Assembly: GCA_910578935.1 (NCBI GenBank)
Contig: CAJTSM010000032.1
Coordinates: 1 to 18,969, forward strand
DNA: 18,969 bases
Reading direction: 5' to 3'
Origin: an uncultured Oscillibacter sp.
Lineage (GTDB): Bacteria > Bacillota > Clostridia > Oscillospirales > Oscillospiraceae
Position numbers and translations under genes: made by a program. The notes beneath the pieces are model-generated. The model ran no database searches, had not been told where the DNA came from, and saw nothing but the letters and a program-made list of their open reading frames with translations. Numbering within the stretch: position 1 is the first letter of the stretch; each line of letters begins with the position of its first letter. Below are positions 1-6,426 of this stretch, piece by piece.

Positions 1-257
1 CTTATAAATTCCTGAGGGTTTGCCGCGATGCTTCGATATTGAGGAATTTGCCATTGATTTGCATGCAAATTGTCTTTTAATCGATTGACTACGTTTTCAA
101 TTCGGTCTGACTGAAACAATCCGCCCCAAAACAGCCCATTTCCATCAAGGATGGAATTCTTGACTTTTGCAGTTGTCCGCAGGGAACAGGGATTCGGGTC
201 AAAAAACTCATGATAAAGTCCTCCAATGGCAGGAATTCTAAGAACTTTCACTAGCAT
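1..257 (-). CDS. Partial hypothetical protein, running off the left edge
   Basis: An open frame of at least 85 codons reads leftward from an ATG at 255-257 and has no stop before the window edge. A purine-rich AAGGGGTGG lies just upstream of the ATG and is a plausible ribosome binding site. An in-frame TAG lies further upstream, so this ATG is a sensible start. The visible protein begins MLVKVLRIPAIGGLYHEFFD and has no signal peptide or membrane segment. I do not recognise the family. Base composition is clearly richer in A+T than the genes from 900 onward, which suggests a different origin from its right-hand neighbours. A possible extended -10 lies at 382-390, which would give a leader of about 115 nt. 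Confidence 0.55.
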   Translation of the reverse strand, partial: MLVKVLRIPAIGGLYHEFFDPNPCSLRTTAKVKNSILDGNGLFWGGLFQSDRIENVVNRLKDNLHANQWQIPQYRSIAANPQEFI

Positions 258-337
258 ACCACCCCTTACAACACAGTATCTATCAAAGCCGCCCACTGGG
301 CCGAGTTCTGTGCGCGGCAGATGATTCTAAATCAGCG

Positions 338-372
338 GAAACTACGGATAATTAGGTATTATCCGTAGTTCA
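338..372. repeat. 13-bp perfect inverted repeat with 5-nt loop
   Basis: Arms at 340-352 and 358-370 (outer part AACTACGGATA / TATCCGTAGTT) are perfectly complementary and leave a loop of TAGGT. There is no T-run after it in either direction, so it is a poor terminator. It sits in the predicted 5' leader of the minus-strand partial gene and could be an RNA hairpin or a protein site. Confidence 0.6.
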
Positions 373-381
373 TTTTGGAAT

Positions 382-390
382 ATCATACCA
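382..390 (-). promoter_or_regulatory. Candidate extended -10 promoter for the left-edge gene
   Basis: Read on the minus strand this is TGGTATGAT, which fits the extended -10 form TGnTATAAT with one mismatch. No good -35 was found. It would start transcription near 375, ahead of the partial gene whose ATG is at 257. Confidence 0.3.
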
Positions 391-610
391 CAATAACTCA
401 AAATATGCCATGGTTATTTTTCAATTCGGCAATATCAACAAAAATCGTTACTATTCGTTATCATTGGCAGAATAGGGCGATAACATTCTAGACTTTGCAT
501 ATAATTCAAGCAAATGGTGAAAAAGAAGCCAAAAGTGCTTGTATGCCTACACTTTTGAGTCTGCATCTTTTTCCCCCACACAAGGAAACCATCGTTACGG
601 AGCCTCATTA

Positions 611-625
611 TTGGGCAGTCCCTCT
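611..625. repeat. 15-bp direct repeat, copy 1
   Basis: TTGGGCAGTCCCTCT occurs here and again at 804-818, where it is the 3' half of a hairpin. This copy has no complementary 5' arm nearby, so it looks like a solitary half of the same element. Confidence 0.6.
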
Positions 626-679
626 CAGATTGTCAAAAAAATAGGGAAGACACGAATGACGGGAAGGAAGAGAGTTACA

Positions 680-710
680 AGAGGAACCCAGGAGGGGTTC
701 CTCTCGTTTT
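680..710 (+). terminator. Intrinsic terminator, 10-bp stem plus T-run
   Basis: AGAGGAACCC at 680-689 pairs with GGGTTCCTCT at 695-704 across a 5-nt loop. TTTT follows at 707-710. It is oriented for plus-strand transcription, yet no plus-strand gene is visible to its left in the window. Confidence 0.7.
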
Positions 711-714
711 AAAT

Positions 715-756
715 CACAAGTTTTTCAGACCTTTATAAAGGTCTGAAAAACTTGTG
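715..756. repeat. Perfect 42-bp palindrome
   Basis: The 21 bases from 715 (CACAAGTTTTTCAGACCTTT plus A) are followed at once by their exact reverse complement, with no spacer. As RNA this folds to a 19-bp stem with a UAUA loop; as DNA it is a possible cruciform. No T-run follows in either direction, so it is not a standard terminator. Confidence 0.85.
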
Positions 757-788
757 CAGGCTGGCGAAAAAACGTTTTCGACAGCCTG
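757..788. repeat. 14-bp inverted repeat with one mismatch
   Basis: CAGGCTGGCGAAAA at 757-770 and TTTTCGACAGCCTG at 775-788 pair with a single mismatch around the loop AACG. It directly abuts the 42-bp palindrome on its left and another hairpin on its right, with no bases in between. Confidence 0.75.
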
Positions 789-819
789 AAGAGGGACTGC
801 CGTTTGGGCAGTCCCTCTT
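789..819. repeat. 13-bp perfect inverted repeat
   Basis: AAGAGGGACTGCC at 789-801 pairs with GGCAGTCCCTCTT at 807-819 around the loop GTTTG. It has no T-tail. Its right arm (804-818) is the second copy of the 15-base repeat found at 611-625. The nearest downstream gene is the ZIP transporter at 903. Confidence 0.75.
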
Positions 820-902
820 GCACCTCTTCCGGTCCGGCGGCTTATACTGGCATACGGGCGCTTCCGGACGGTCCGGGGACCCGAATCAAGAGTAAGGCGT
901 TG

Positions 903-1670
903 ATGTGTATGCTGCGGTCGATTGGCTGGGCCGCCCTGGGCACGGGTTTTACCTTCCTGATGACCACCCTGGGCGCCGCCATGGTGTTTTTTCTCTCCGG
1001 GGAGCCCAAGCCCCGGTTTCAAAAGGCAATGCTGGGCTTTGCCGCCGGGGTAATGACGGCGGCCTCCGTATGGAGTCTTCTTCTTCCCGCCATTGATCAG
1101 GCGGCGGAGGAGGGGCGGCTTCCCGGCTGGCTCCCGGCGGCGGCGGGGATGCTGCTGGGGGTCGTGTTCCTGGCGGCGCTGGACGCGCTGCTGCCCCACC
1201 TGCGGCGGGAGAAGGAGGCAAACGACGCTTGGCGGCAGAACACCCTGCTGATGACGGCCATTACCCTACATAACGTGCCGGAGGGCATGGCGGTGGGCTT
1301 GGCCTTTGCCCTGGCGGCGGCGGGGGAAGGGGCTGCCGGAGCCATGGCCCTGGCCTTAGGGATCGGCATCCAAAACTTCCCGGAGGGGGCGGCGGTGGCC
1401 CTGCCCCTGCGGCAGGAGGGCCGGGGCCGTCTGAAGGCCTTCTCCGGCGGGATGCTGTCCGGGGCGGTGGAGCCGGTGTTTGGAATCCTGGTGGTGCTGA
1501 TCGCCGCCTGGGCTCACCCGATGATGCCCTGGCTGTTGAGTTTCGCCGCCGGGGCGATGCTGTACGTGGTGGTGGAGGAACTGGTGCCCCAGGCCCACAG
1601 CCGGGCGGGGACCTGCGGCTTCGTCGGGGGCTTCCTCATCATGATGGTGCTGGATGTGGCCTTGGGGTGA
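903..1670 (+). CDS. ZIP family metal transporter (ZupT/GufA-like)
   Basis: A 255-residue, strongly hydrophobic protein with about eight membrane segments, predicted to move Zn2+, Fe2+ or a similar divalent metal across the cytoplasmic membrane. The family signature is clear: HNVPEG at residues 123-128 and QNFPEG at 157-162 are the paired metal-binding motifs of the two central helices, and a further buried Glu lies at 190 (SGAVEP). A loop rich in charged residues (about 99-112) precedes the first motif. The ATG at 903 was chosen over an upstream TTG at 804, because that TTG lies inside a hairpin and the extra 33 residues look non-coding. The ribosome binding site is weak (AAGAGTAAGG). The gene is flanked by the hairpin array on the left and a strong terminator on the right, so it is probably transcribed alone. 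The exact metal cannot be read from the sequence. Confidence 0.88.
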   Translation: MCMLRSIGWAALGTGFTFLMTTLGAAMVFFLSGEPKPRFQKAMLGFAAGVMTAASVWSLLLPAIDQAAEEGRLPGWLPAAAGMLLGVVFLAALDALLPHLRREKEANDAWRQNTLLMTAITLHNVPEGMAVGLAFALAAAGEGAAGAMALALGIGIQNFPEGAAVALPLRQEGRGRLKAFSGGMLSGAVEPVFGILVVLIAAWAHPMMPWLLSFAAGAMLYVVVEELVPQAHSRAGTCGFVGGFLIMMVLDVALG

Positions 1671-1671
1671 G

Positions 1672-1710
1672 AAAACGCGGCGGTGTCAAAACCGCCGCGT
1701 TTTACTTTTT
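1672..1710. terminator. Bidirectional terminator between the ZIP and CxxC genes
   Basis: AAAACGCGGCGGT at 1672-1684 pairs with ACCGCCGCGTTTT at 1691-1703. On the plus strand it is followed by a T-rich tail. The stem also begins right at the stop codon of the minus-strand CxxC gene, so it can end both convergent transcripts. Confidence 0.85.
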
Positions 1711-1881
1711 CTTCCGGTGCCGGAGGTCATAGAGAAACTTGAACGTCCGCTCACCCTCCACCACCCGGCGGAACTCGCCGCAGCCCTCGCAGAGGTCCCG
1801 CTCGTCCGACAGGACATAGTCCCGCTCGGTCCAATGGGCGTGGTGCATCCGGTTCCAGCAGTCCAGGCAAAACTCGGCCAT
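1702..1881 (-). CDS. 59-residue double-CxxC protein, probable zinc-binding
   Basis: The frame starts at ATG 1879-1881 behind GGAGG with good spacing and encodes 59 residues beginning MAEFCLDCWN. Two CxxC pairs, Cys5/Cys8 and Cys31/Cys34, have the spacing of a small zinc finger or zinc ribbon. A basic tail (RHRKKK) ends the protein. No signal peptide or membrane segment is seen. An in-frame extension upstream is open but crosses the promoter and operator, so it is not coding. The gene is driven by a TTGACA-17-TATAAT promoter at 1901-1929 and diverges from an XRE regulator that probably controls it. I cannot assign a molecular function; nucleic-acid binding or a metal-linked adaptor role are possible. 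Confidence 0.7.
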   Translation of the reverse strand: MAEFCLDCWNRMHHAHWTERDYVLSDERDLCEGCGEFRRVVEGERTFKFLYDLRHRKKK

Positions 1882-1900
1882 GATATCGCCTCCCAGACGT

Positions 1901-1929
1901 ATTATAGAGTTTATAACTCTATATGTCAA
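1901..1929 (-). promoter_or_regulatory. Consensus sigmaA promoter of the CxxC gene
   Basis: On the minus strand, TTGACA (1924-1929) and TATAAT (1901-1906) are separated by exactly 17 bases. Both hexamers are perfect matches to the vegetative consensus. The spacer is filled by the palindrome listed at 1903-1923. Confidence 0.85.
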
Positions 1930-1938
1930 TAGAGTTAT
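1903..1938. promoter_or_regulatory. Probable XRE operator: palindrome plus extra half-site
   Basis: TATAGAGT (1903-1910) and ACTCTATA (1916-1923) form a perfect 8-bp inverted repeat with a 5-bp centre. A third copy, ATAGAGTTAT, lies at 1929-1938. The palindrome covers the -10 and spacer of the minus-strand promoter, so a bound repressor would block it. The adjacent XRE gene is the natural candidate. Confidence 0.7.
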
Positions 1939-1943
1939 TTCCT

Positions 1944-1964
1944 CTCGGATATGCTGTATCCGAG
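1944..1964 (+). repeat. Leader hairpin of the XRE gene
   Basis: CTCGGATA (1944-1951) and TATCCGAG (1957-1964) pair around TGCTG. The right arm touches the ribosome binding site, so the hairpin could tune translation. Confidence 0.45.
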
Positions 1965-1972
1965 GTGAGAGG

Positions 1973-2197
1973 ATGCGGTGTTGCGAACGAATACGCGCTT
2001 TGCGGGAGGACCGGGACTTGACCCAGTCGCTCATCGCAGAGTTGCTGCACGTGGGACAGAAGACTTATTCGGACTATGAACTCGGCAGGACTCGTATCCC
2101 TCTGGACAGCGTGATCATCCTGGCGAAGTATTACAACGTCAGCATGGATTACATCTGCGGCGTCTCCGACGAGTGCCGCCGGTTTCCCAAAAAATAA
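1973..2197 (+). CDS. Small XRE/Cro-CI family transcriptional regulator
   Basis: A 74-residue protein that is almost entirely one helix-turn-helix domain of the lambda Cro/CI type. The pattern runs RIRALREDRDLTQSLIAELL (helices 1-2), then VGQKTYSDYELGRTRIPLDS (recognition helix and following turn), then a helix around ILAKYYNVSMDYICG. These are typical features of single-domain XRE repressors. The ATG at 1973 was chosen because GAGGTG lies 5 nt upstream; the frame is open further back, but only through the operator region. It diverges from the double-CxxC gene and probably represses that gene and itself through the sites at 1903-1938. Its inducer is unknown. An 8-bp hairpin at 1944-1964 lies in its leader. 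Confidence 0.85.
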   Translation: MRCCERIRALREDRDLTQSLIAELLHVGQKTYSDYELGRTRIPLDSVIILAKYYNVSMDYICGVSDECRRFPKK

Positions 2198-2235
2198 AGG
2201 ACCGAAGGACAATTGTCCTCCGGCCCTTTTCTTTT
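2196..2235. terminator. Bidirectional terminator between XRE and zinc-ribbon genes
   Basis: A long interrupted stem is centred on GGACAATTGTCC and continues through CCG/CGG and AAAGG/CCTTT pairs. Plus-strand reading gives a T-rich tail (TTTTCTTTT); minus-strand reading gives ATTTTTT. It lies between two convergent genes. Confidence 0.8.
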
Positions 2236-2246
2236 AGCGGGCAGAA

Positions 2247-2678
2247 TCAGGTCTTCGCCTTGATCTCCGCCCCGCACTTGGGGCAGGTGATGACGATTTT
2301 CCCCTTCCCCGTGGGGACCCGGCAGATGGTCTTGCAGCTCTTGCAGGTGAAATACTTGTGCTCCTTGTCGGCGTGGCGGGCCCGGGCCCCGGCGCTGCGG
2401 TTCTTGACGCCGCAGTACCAGCTTATCCATTTCTGGTTTTCCATCCGCCGCCGGGAGAGGTTCCTGGAAAAAGAGCGGAACAAGATTACGATCATCAAAA
2501 AGAACAGCACGCTTTCCAGGACCCGGACAGCCGGCCCCTTCTTCATGAAAAAGCAGATCAGCTCCGCGGCCCACAGGACAAGATAGCCCCGGAAGAGGGC
2601 CTGATTCAGCTGGTCCCATCCGTTGCGGCCGTACATGAAGCGGGCAATCGCGCCGCCAATTCTTTGGAAGAATCCCAT
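2247..2678 (-). CDS. Membrane protein with C-terminal zinc ribbon
   Basis: A 143-residue protein with two hydrophobic segments (about residues 30-46 and 52-68), a basic linker, and a C-terminal zinc ribbon. The ribbon cysteines are Cys112/Cys115 (TCKSCK) and Cys132/Cys135 (TCPKCGAEI), a CxxC-x16-CxxC arrangement of the rubredoxin-like kind. The start at 2678 (MGFFQRIGG) is preferred because AAAGGAG lies 9 nt upstream; an in-frame ATG at 2708 would add 10 residues but has a poorer ribosome binding site. The zinc ribbon should face the cytoplasm. The function is unknown. It is monocistronic, convergent with the XRE gene and divergent from htpG. Confidence 0.72.
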   Translation of the reverse strand: MGFFQRIGGAIARFMYGRNGWDQLNQALFRGYLVLWAAELICFFMKKGPAVRVLESVLFFLMIVILFRSFSRNLSRRRMENQKWISWYCGVKNRSAGARARHADKEHKYFTCKSCKTICRVPTGKGKIVITCPKCGAEIKAKT

Positions 2679-2783
2679 ATCCTTGAACTCCTTTGCCAGT
2701 CCCGTCATTTTTGGATACCCTTCATTCTACTCGCAACCGGCCGGACAAACAACCGCTTTGAGAGGAAATTTACAAAATGGTCA

Positions 2784-2812
2784 TTTATTTTCCATCAGGG
2801 CTGTGCTATATT
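2784..2812 (+). promoter_or_regulatory. Candidate htpG promoter
   Basis: TGCTATATT at 2804-2812 is an extended -10 (TGnTATAAT with one mismatch). A weak -35-like TTTATT lies 17 bases upstream at 2784-2789. No CIRCE-like inverted repeat was found, so HrcA control is not indicated. Confidence 0.45.
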
Positions 2813-2855
2813 TTAAAGTTGTTAAAAAATAAAAAAAAGGAAGTGCAATCAAATC

Positions 2856-4739
2856 ATGGCAAAAAAACAGTTTAAGGCGGAGTCCAAGAGACTCCTGGAC
2901 CTGATGATCAACTCTATCTACACCCATAAGGAGATCTTTCTTCGGGAAATCATCTCCAACGCCAGCGATGCCTGTGACAAGCTCTGCTATCAGGCTCTTA
3001 CCGACAGCGCTGTGGGCATGGATCGGGGGGATTTCAAAATCGAGATCACCGCGGACAAGGATGCCCGGACTCTGACGGTTTCCGACAACGGCATCGGCAT
3101 GGACAAGGCGGACCTGGAGAATAACCTGGGAATTATCGCCTCCTCCGGCTCCTACAAATTTAAGCAGGAGATCGGGGAGGACGCCAAGGACACCGACGTC
3201 ATCGGTCAATTTGGTGTAGGATTCTACTCCGCCTTCATGGTTTCCGACCAGATTACCGTTGTGACTCGGAAATACGGGGAGGAAACCGGATACAAGTGGC
3301 AGTCCTCCGGAGCCGACGGCTATACCGTCACGGAGTGTGAAAAGGAAACCGTGGGCACCGACATCGTCATGCACATGAAGGAAGATACGGACGACGAAAA
3401 ATACGGCGAGTTTTTGGAGAATTGGAAACTCCAGGAGCTGGTGAGGAAATATTCCGACTATATCCGCTTCCCCATCCGGATGGAGGTTTCCAAGACTCGA
3501 AAAAAAGAGGACTCTCCGGAGGACAAGCCGGAGTATGAAACCTATACGGAGGTGGAAACCCTGAACTCCATGGTGCCCATCTGGCAGCGAGCCAAGAGTG
3601 AGGTCACTGAGGAGGAGTATTATAAATTCTATCGGGATAAGTTCCATGACTACGCCGACCCTCAGCGGGTCATTCCCGTCTCCGTGGAGGGCAGCGTTAC
3701 CTACAAGGCCCTTCTGTTCGTCCCCGGCGCCACCCCCTTTGACTATTACACCAAGGAGTTTGAAAAGGGGCTCCAGCTCTACTCCAACGGCGTGCTCATC
3801 ATGGACAAGTGCGCCGACCTTCTGCCGGAGCATTTCCGTTTTGTCCGGGGCGTGGTGGATTCTCCGGATTTGAGCCTGAACATCTCCCGGGAGCTCCTCC
3901 AGCATGACCGGCAGCTGAAGGTCATCGCCGGGAATTTGGAGAAGAAGATCAAGGCGGACCTGGGCAAATTCTTGGCGGAGGACCGGGAGGGTTACCAGAC
4001 TTTCTGGAAGAACTTCGGCCGGCAGCTCAAGTACGGCGTGGTGAACGAATACGGACGGCACAAGGATTTGCTCCAGGACCTGCTGCTGTTCTACTCCTCC
4101 ACGGAGAAAAAGCCCGTCACCCTGGATGAGTATGTCTCCCGGATGAAGGAGGAACAGAAGTATATTTACTACGCCGCCGGGGAGACGGTGGATAAGATTG
4201 ATAAGCTCCCCCAGACCGAGGGCCTGCGGGACGCGGGAACGGAGATTCTCTACTTTACCGAGGAGGTGGACGAATTCTGCGCCCAGACTCTGCGGACTTA
4301 TAAGGAAAAGGAGTTCCGCTCCGTCCTGGACCAGGAGATTGAAGAGGGGGCGGAGAAAAAGGCCGAGGAGGAGGCCGAGGCCCACAAGGGGACCTTCGAC
4401 TTCATGAAGGAGGCACTGGGGGACAAGGTCAAGGAGGTCAAGGCCAGCGCGAGGTTGAAATCCCACCCGGTCTGTCTCACCGCCGGGGAGGGCTTGAGCT
4501 TCGAGATGGAGAAGTACTTCCAGGCTGTCCAGCCCGACGCCTCCCTAAAAGCGGACCGGATCCTGGAGCTGAACGTGGAGCACCCTGCCTTCCAGGCTTT
4601 GGAGGCCGCCGTGGAAGCGGATGGCGAGAAGGCGAAGGCCTACGCCGAACTGCTCTACAACCAGGCTCTGCTGATTGCGGGCCTGCCCTTGGACGACCCC
4701 TCCGGGTACACGGACCTGGTTTGCGGGCTGATGAAGTAA
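2856..4739 (+). CDS. htpG: Molecular chaperone HtpG (bacterial Hsp90)
   Basis: A 627-residue, full-length Hsp90 homologue, an ATP-dependent cytosolic chaperone dimer that remodels client proteins under stress. The N-terminal GHKL ATPase is intact: Glu31 and Asn35 in REIISNASDA, DNGIGMD at residues 77-83, and GQFGVGFYSAF further on. The middle domain carries the conserved catalytic-loop Arg345 in LNISRELLQ. The C-terminal dimerisation domain is complete and ends GLMK. A charged, Glu/Lys-rich stretch near residues 495-510 is a local feature. The ATG at 2856 follows AAGGAAG with somewhat long spacing (12 nt). The gene stands alone between a divergent gene and a strong terminator. A long antisense frame over this gene is a shadow. 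Confidence 0.97.
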   Translation: MAKKQFKAESKRLLDLMINSIYTHKEIFLREIISNASDACDKLCYQALTDSAVGMDRGDFKIEITADKDARTLTVSDNGIGMDKADLENNLGIIASSGSYKFKQEIGEDAKDTDVIGQFGVGFYSAFMVSDQITVVTRKYGEETGYKWQSSGADGYTVTECEKETVGTDIVMHMKEDTDDEKYGEFLENWKLQELVRKYSDYIRFPIRMEVSKTRKKEDSPEDKPEYETYTEVETLNSMVPIWQRAKSEVTEEEYYKFYRDKFHDYADPQRVIPVSVEGSVTYKALLFVPGATPFDYYTKEFEKGLQLYSNGVLIMDKCADLLPEHFRFVRGVVDSPDLSLNISRELLQHDRQLKVIAGNLEKKIKADLGKFLAEDREGYQTFWKNFGRQLKYGVVNEYGRHKDLLQDLLLFYSSTEKKPVTLDEYVSRMKEEQKYIYYAAGETVDKIDKLPQTEGLRDAGTEILYFTEEVDEFCAQTLRTYKEKEFRSVLDQEIEEGAEKKAEEEAEAHKGTFDFMKEALGDKVKEVKASARLKSHPVCLTAGEGLSFEMEKYFQAVQPDASLKADRILELNVEHPAFQALEAAVEADGEKAKAYAELLYNQALLIAGLPLDDPSGYTDLVCGLMK

Positions 4740-4786
4740 GGAACACACGGACCCCGGTAAAAACCGGGGTCCGTGTGTTCCTTTTA
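4738..4786 (+). terminator. 21-bp perfect-stem terminator of htpG
   Basis: The arms 4738-4758 and 4763-4783 are perfectly complementary around an AAAA loop, and T-residues follow. The stem starts within the TAA stop codon of htpG. Confidence 0.92.
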
Positions 4787-4841
4787 AAAGGTCTTGGGCT
4801 ATGTCCGTGGCCTCCTTATCAGCCTTAGACTGGCAGCCAAG

Positions 4842-4882
4842 GCGGGCCCCCGTTTCTTCTGTCTTGCCGGGCCCCGCTTTTT
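4842..4882 (+). terminator. Possible backup terminator
   Basis: GCGGGCCC (4842-4849) can pair with GGGCCCCGC (4869-4877), leaving one bulged base, and TTTTT follows. The loop is long (about 19 nt). The remaining sequence between 4787 and 5022 shows no gene and no clear terminator for the minus-strand operon ending at 5023. Confidence 0.3.
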
Positions 4883-5022
4883 CTTCTTTGGGTTTGGTAC
4901 AAAGGATAACAATTTTATCGCTTCTTAGCAATTTCTCAAACAAGGCCCACAGAGTATCTTTTGGGGGCGGCGATACAGCGATACATTTCTGTCCTATTAT
5001 CGCTGGCCCTCTTTTGACTCCC

Positions 5023-6426
5023 TTAGTCCAGCACGATGGCATAGACGGCTTCGTTCAGGTCAACCACGGCGGCACGATCCACAAGGGATACACTTTTACC
5101 GTCTACCACTGCGAGACAGCGGTTTCCATCATAACGATAAAATTTGATTTCAACTTGGGGGAAGTTTTCGTTATCCAGGCGGATCATCAGGCTGATCTCT
5201 TCTTTCTGCGTGGGCCGCTCATCGGTAAACTCCTCTGCGGTCAGGGCTTCCAGCGCAGATTGAAGATCGGAAATCTCCAGCGCGTCCTTCTCCTGATAGG
5301 CCCAGGTACGTTCATCTCCAGCTTTTTTGGAGGTGAGCGTGTAACTGGCTCCTTCCAAAGAAATGTCCATCTGCTGGAAGTCGGAAAAATCCGCCCATAT
5401 CACTTCCGAATGCCGCAGGTCATGGTAGGCCGCTGCCGCCAGCGTTTTGTAGTAGTTGGAGGAAATCTTATAGACAATCTGCGATTCACCAACCCGAATG
5501 TATGCCGGGATATCTGCGTCTTGATGATCGTCCTCCGCCTCTTCGGCGGCTTTCACATCCTCTGGATCAGGACTGACATAGAGGACAAAAGTATTCGCAA
5601 TTTCCTCACCATCTTCTCCTTCCGTGGTATAATCCACGGTGATTGTCAATTCGGGAGCGTCCAGGCCATACGTCTGCAACTCCTCATCCGTTACGTTATA
5701 GGACACATAATTGACGGGATTTAGGTTGGTGATGCTCCGCAGATAGCTTTCCACCTTGGACGTATCCAGCGGCAAATTTTTGCTGTTCTGCTGGGTGAAA
5801 TAAACATCACCGGCGCTGTAGGTGTCTGTACTGCCCTCCTGATAGGCGATGCTGTATGCTTCCGCGCCCTCAAACTTAATTTGGGTCACATGGTCAAAGG
5901 ACGGTATCTCATCGTGGTCGATCATGTCGCTGAGAACTGCGTCATATTCGTCCAGCGGGTCATGCTTGACAAGATACACGTTTCCATCCCCAATGGAGAC
6001 ATACCGCTGAGAATCCATCTTGCTGTAATCGCCCAGCTTGACCTCATAGGTCTGCTCCGAAGTTGACAGATTGATCGTACAGACAGGGACATCTAATCCG
6101 TACTGCCCGAAGTCCTCCACATCCTCAATAATAAAGGCCGCGCCGAAAGATTGGAACTGCTCCAACAGCATATTGATTTTTTCCACGCTGACGGGGAAGT
6201 TCTCATCCTTATCGTAGAGCCAGGTTTCGTTCTTTGTGAATGCCAGCGTTTCCCCATTGTACTCCCAGGAGAGAGACTGTATTGATTCGCCGGGCAGCTC
6301 CAGAATGATCTCATCGCTGTTTTTGATCTGCTCTTTTCGCTCCTCCATCTGCATGACCGCAAAAGTGGCTATGCAGGCCACGGCTAAAATTCCCAGAAGG
6401 ATATAGAGCTTTTTAAACCGGTTCAT
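5023..6426 (-). CDS. DUF4340 domain-containing membrane-anchored protein
   Basis: A 467-residue protein with one N-terminal membrane segment (about residues 7-25) and a large, acidic, extracytoplasmic part. It matches DUF4340 proteins: repeated units with YGLDVPVCTINL (near residue 110) and YGLDAPELTITV (near residue 265), each followed by a strand-rich segment ending in a statement such as VYLVKHD or IVYKIS. DUF4340 proteins accompany GldG-like proteins and ABC-2 transporters, as here. The start at 6426 follows AAGGAGG with 7-nt spacing and overlaps the end of the GldG-like gene by 14 nt. It is the last gene of the operon. The biochemical role is unknown; it is probably an accessory or substrate-binding component outside the membrane. 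Confidence 0.85.
   Translation of the reverse strand: MNRFKKLYILLGILAVACIATFAVMQMEERKEQIKNSDEIILELPGESIQSLSWEYNGETLAFTKNETWLYDKDENFPVSVEKINMLLEQFQSFGAAFIIEDVEDFGQYGLDVPVCTINLSTSEQTYEVKLGDYSKMDSQRYVSIGDGNVYLVKHDPLDEYDAVLSDMIDHDEIPSFDHVTQIKFEGAEAYSIAYQEGSTDTYSAGDVYFTQQNSKNLPLDTSKVESYLRSITNLNPVNYVSYNVTDEELQTYGLDAPELTITVDYTTEGEDGEEIANTFVLYVSPDPEDVKAAEEAEDDHQDADIPAYIRVGESQIVYKISSNYYKTLAAAAYHDLRHSEVIWADFSDFQQMDISLEGASYTLTSKKAGDERTWAYQEKDALEISDLQSALEALTAEEFTDERPTQKEEISLMIRLDNENFPQVEIKFYRYDGNRCLAVVDGKSVSLVDRAAVVDLNEAVYAIVLD

Larger units (their letters stand above)
371..679. other. Gene-free AT-rich stretch
   Basis: I see no convincing gene here. The only open frames are under 25 codons and lack ribosome binding sites. 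An 8-bp inverted repeat CAAAAGTG/CACTTTTG with a 12-nt loop lies at 530-557. A 15-base motif at 611-625 recurs at 804-818. No tRNA or known riboswitch core was recognised. Confidence 0.5.

Noticed and set aside
804..902. Extension of the ZIP transporter upstream to a TTG at 804
   Set aside because: The TTG is in the loop and arm of a hairpin, and the 33 extra residues do not resemble transporter sequence.
2781..4466. 561-codon open frame antisense to htpG
   Set aside because: It lies entirely over a highly conserved htpG gene, has no ribosome binding site of note, and has leucine/valine-rich text typical of a shadow frame.
4977..5004. Inverted repeat AGCGATA/TATCGCT as terminator of the ABC operon
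   Set aside because: The stem is only 7 bp with a 14-nt loop and has no T-run on the minus strand.
4801..5724. 307-codon plus-strand frame
   Set aside because: It is antisense to the DUF4340 gene for most of its length and shows no recognisable domain.
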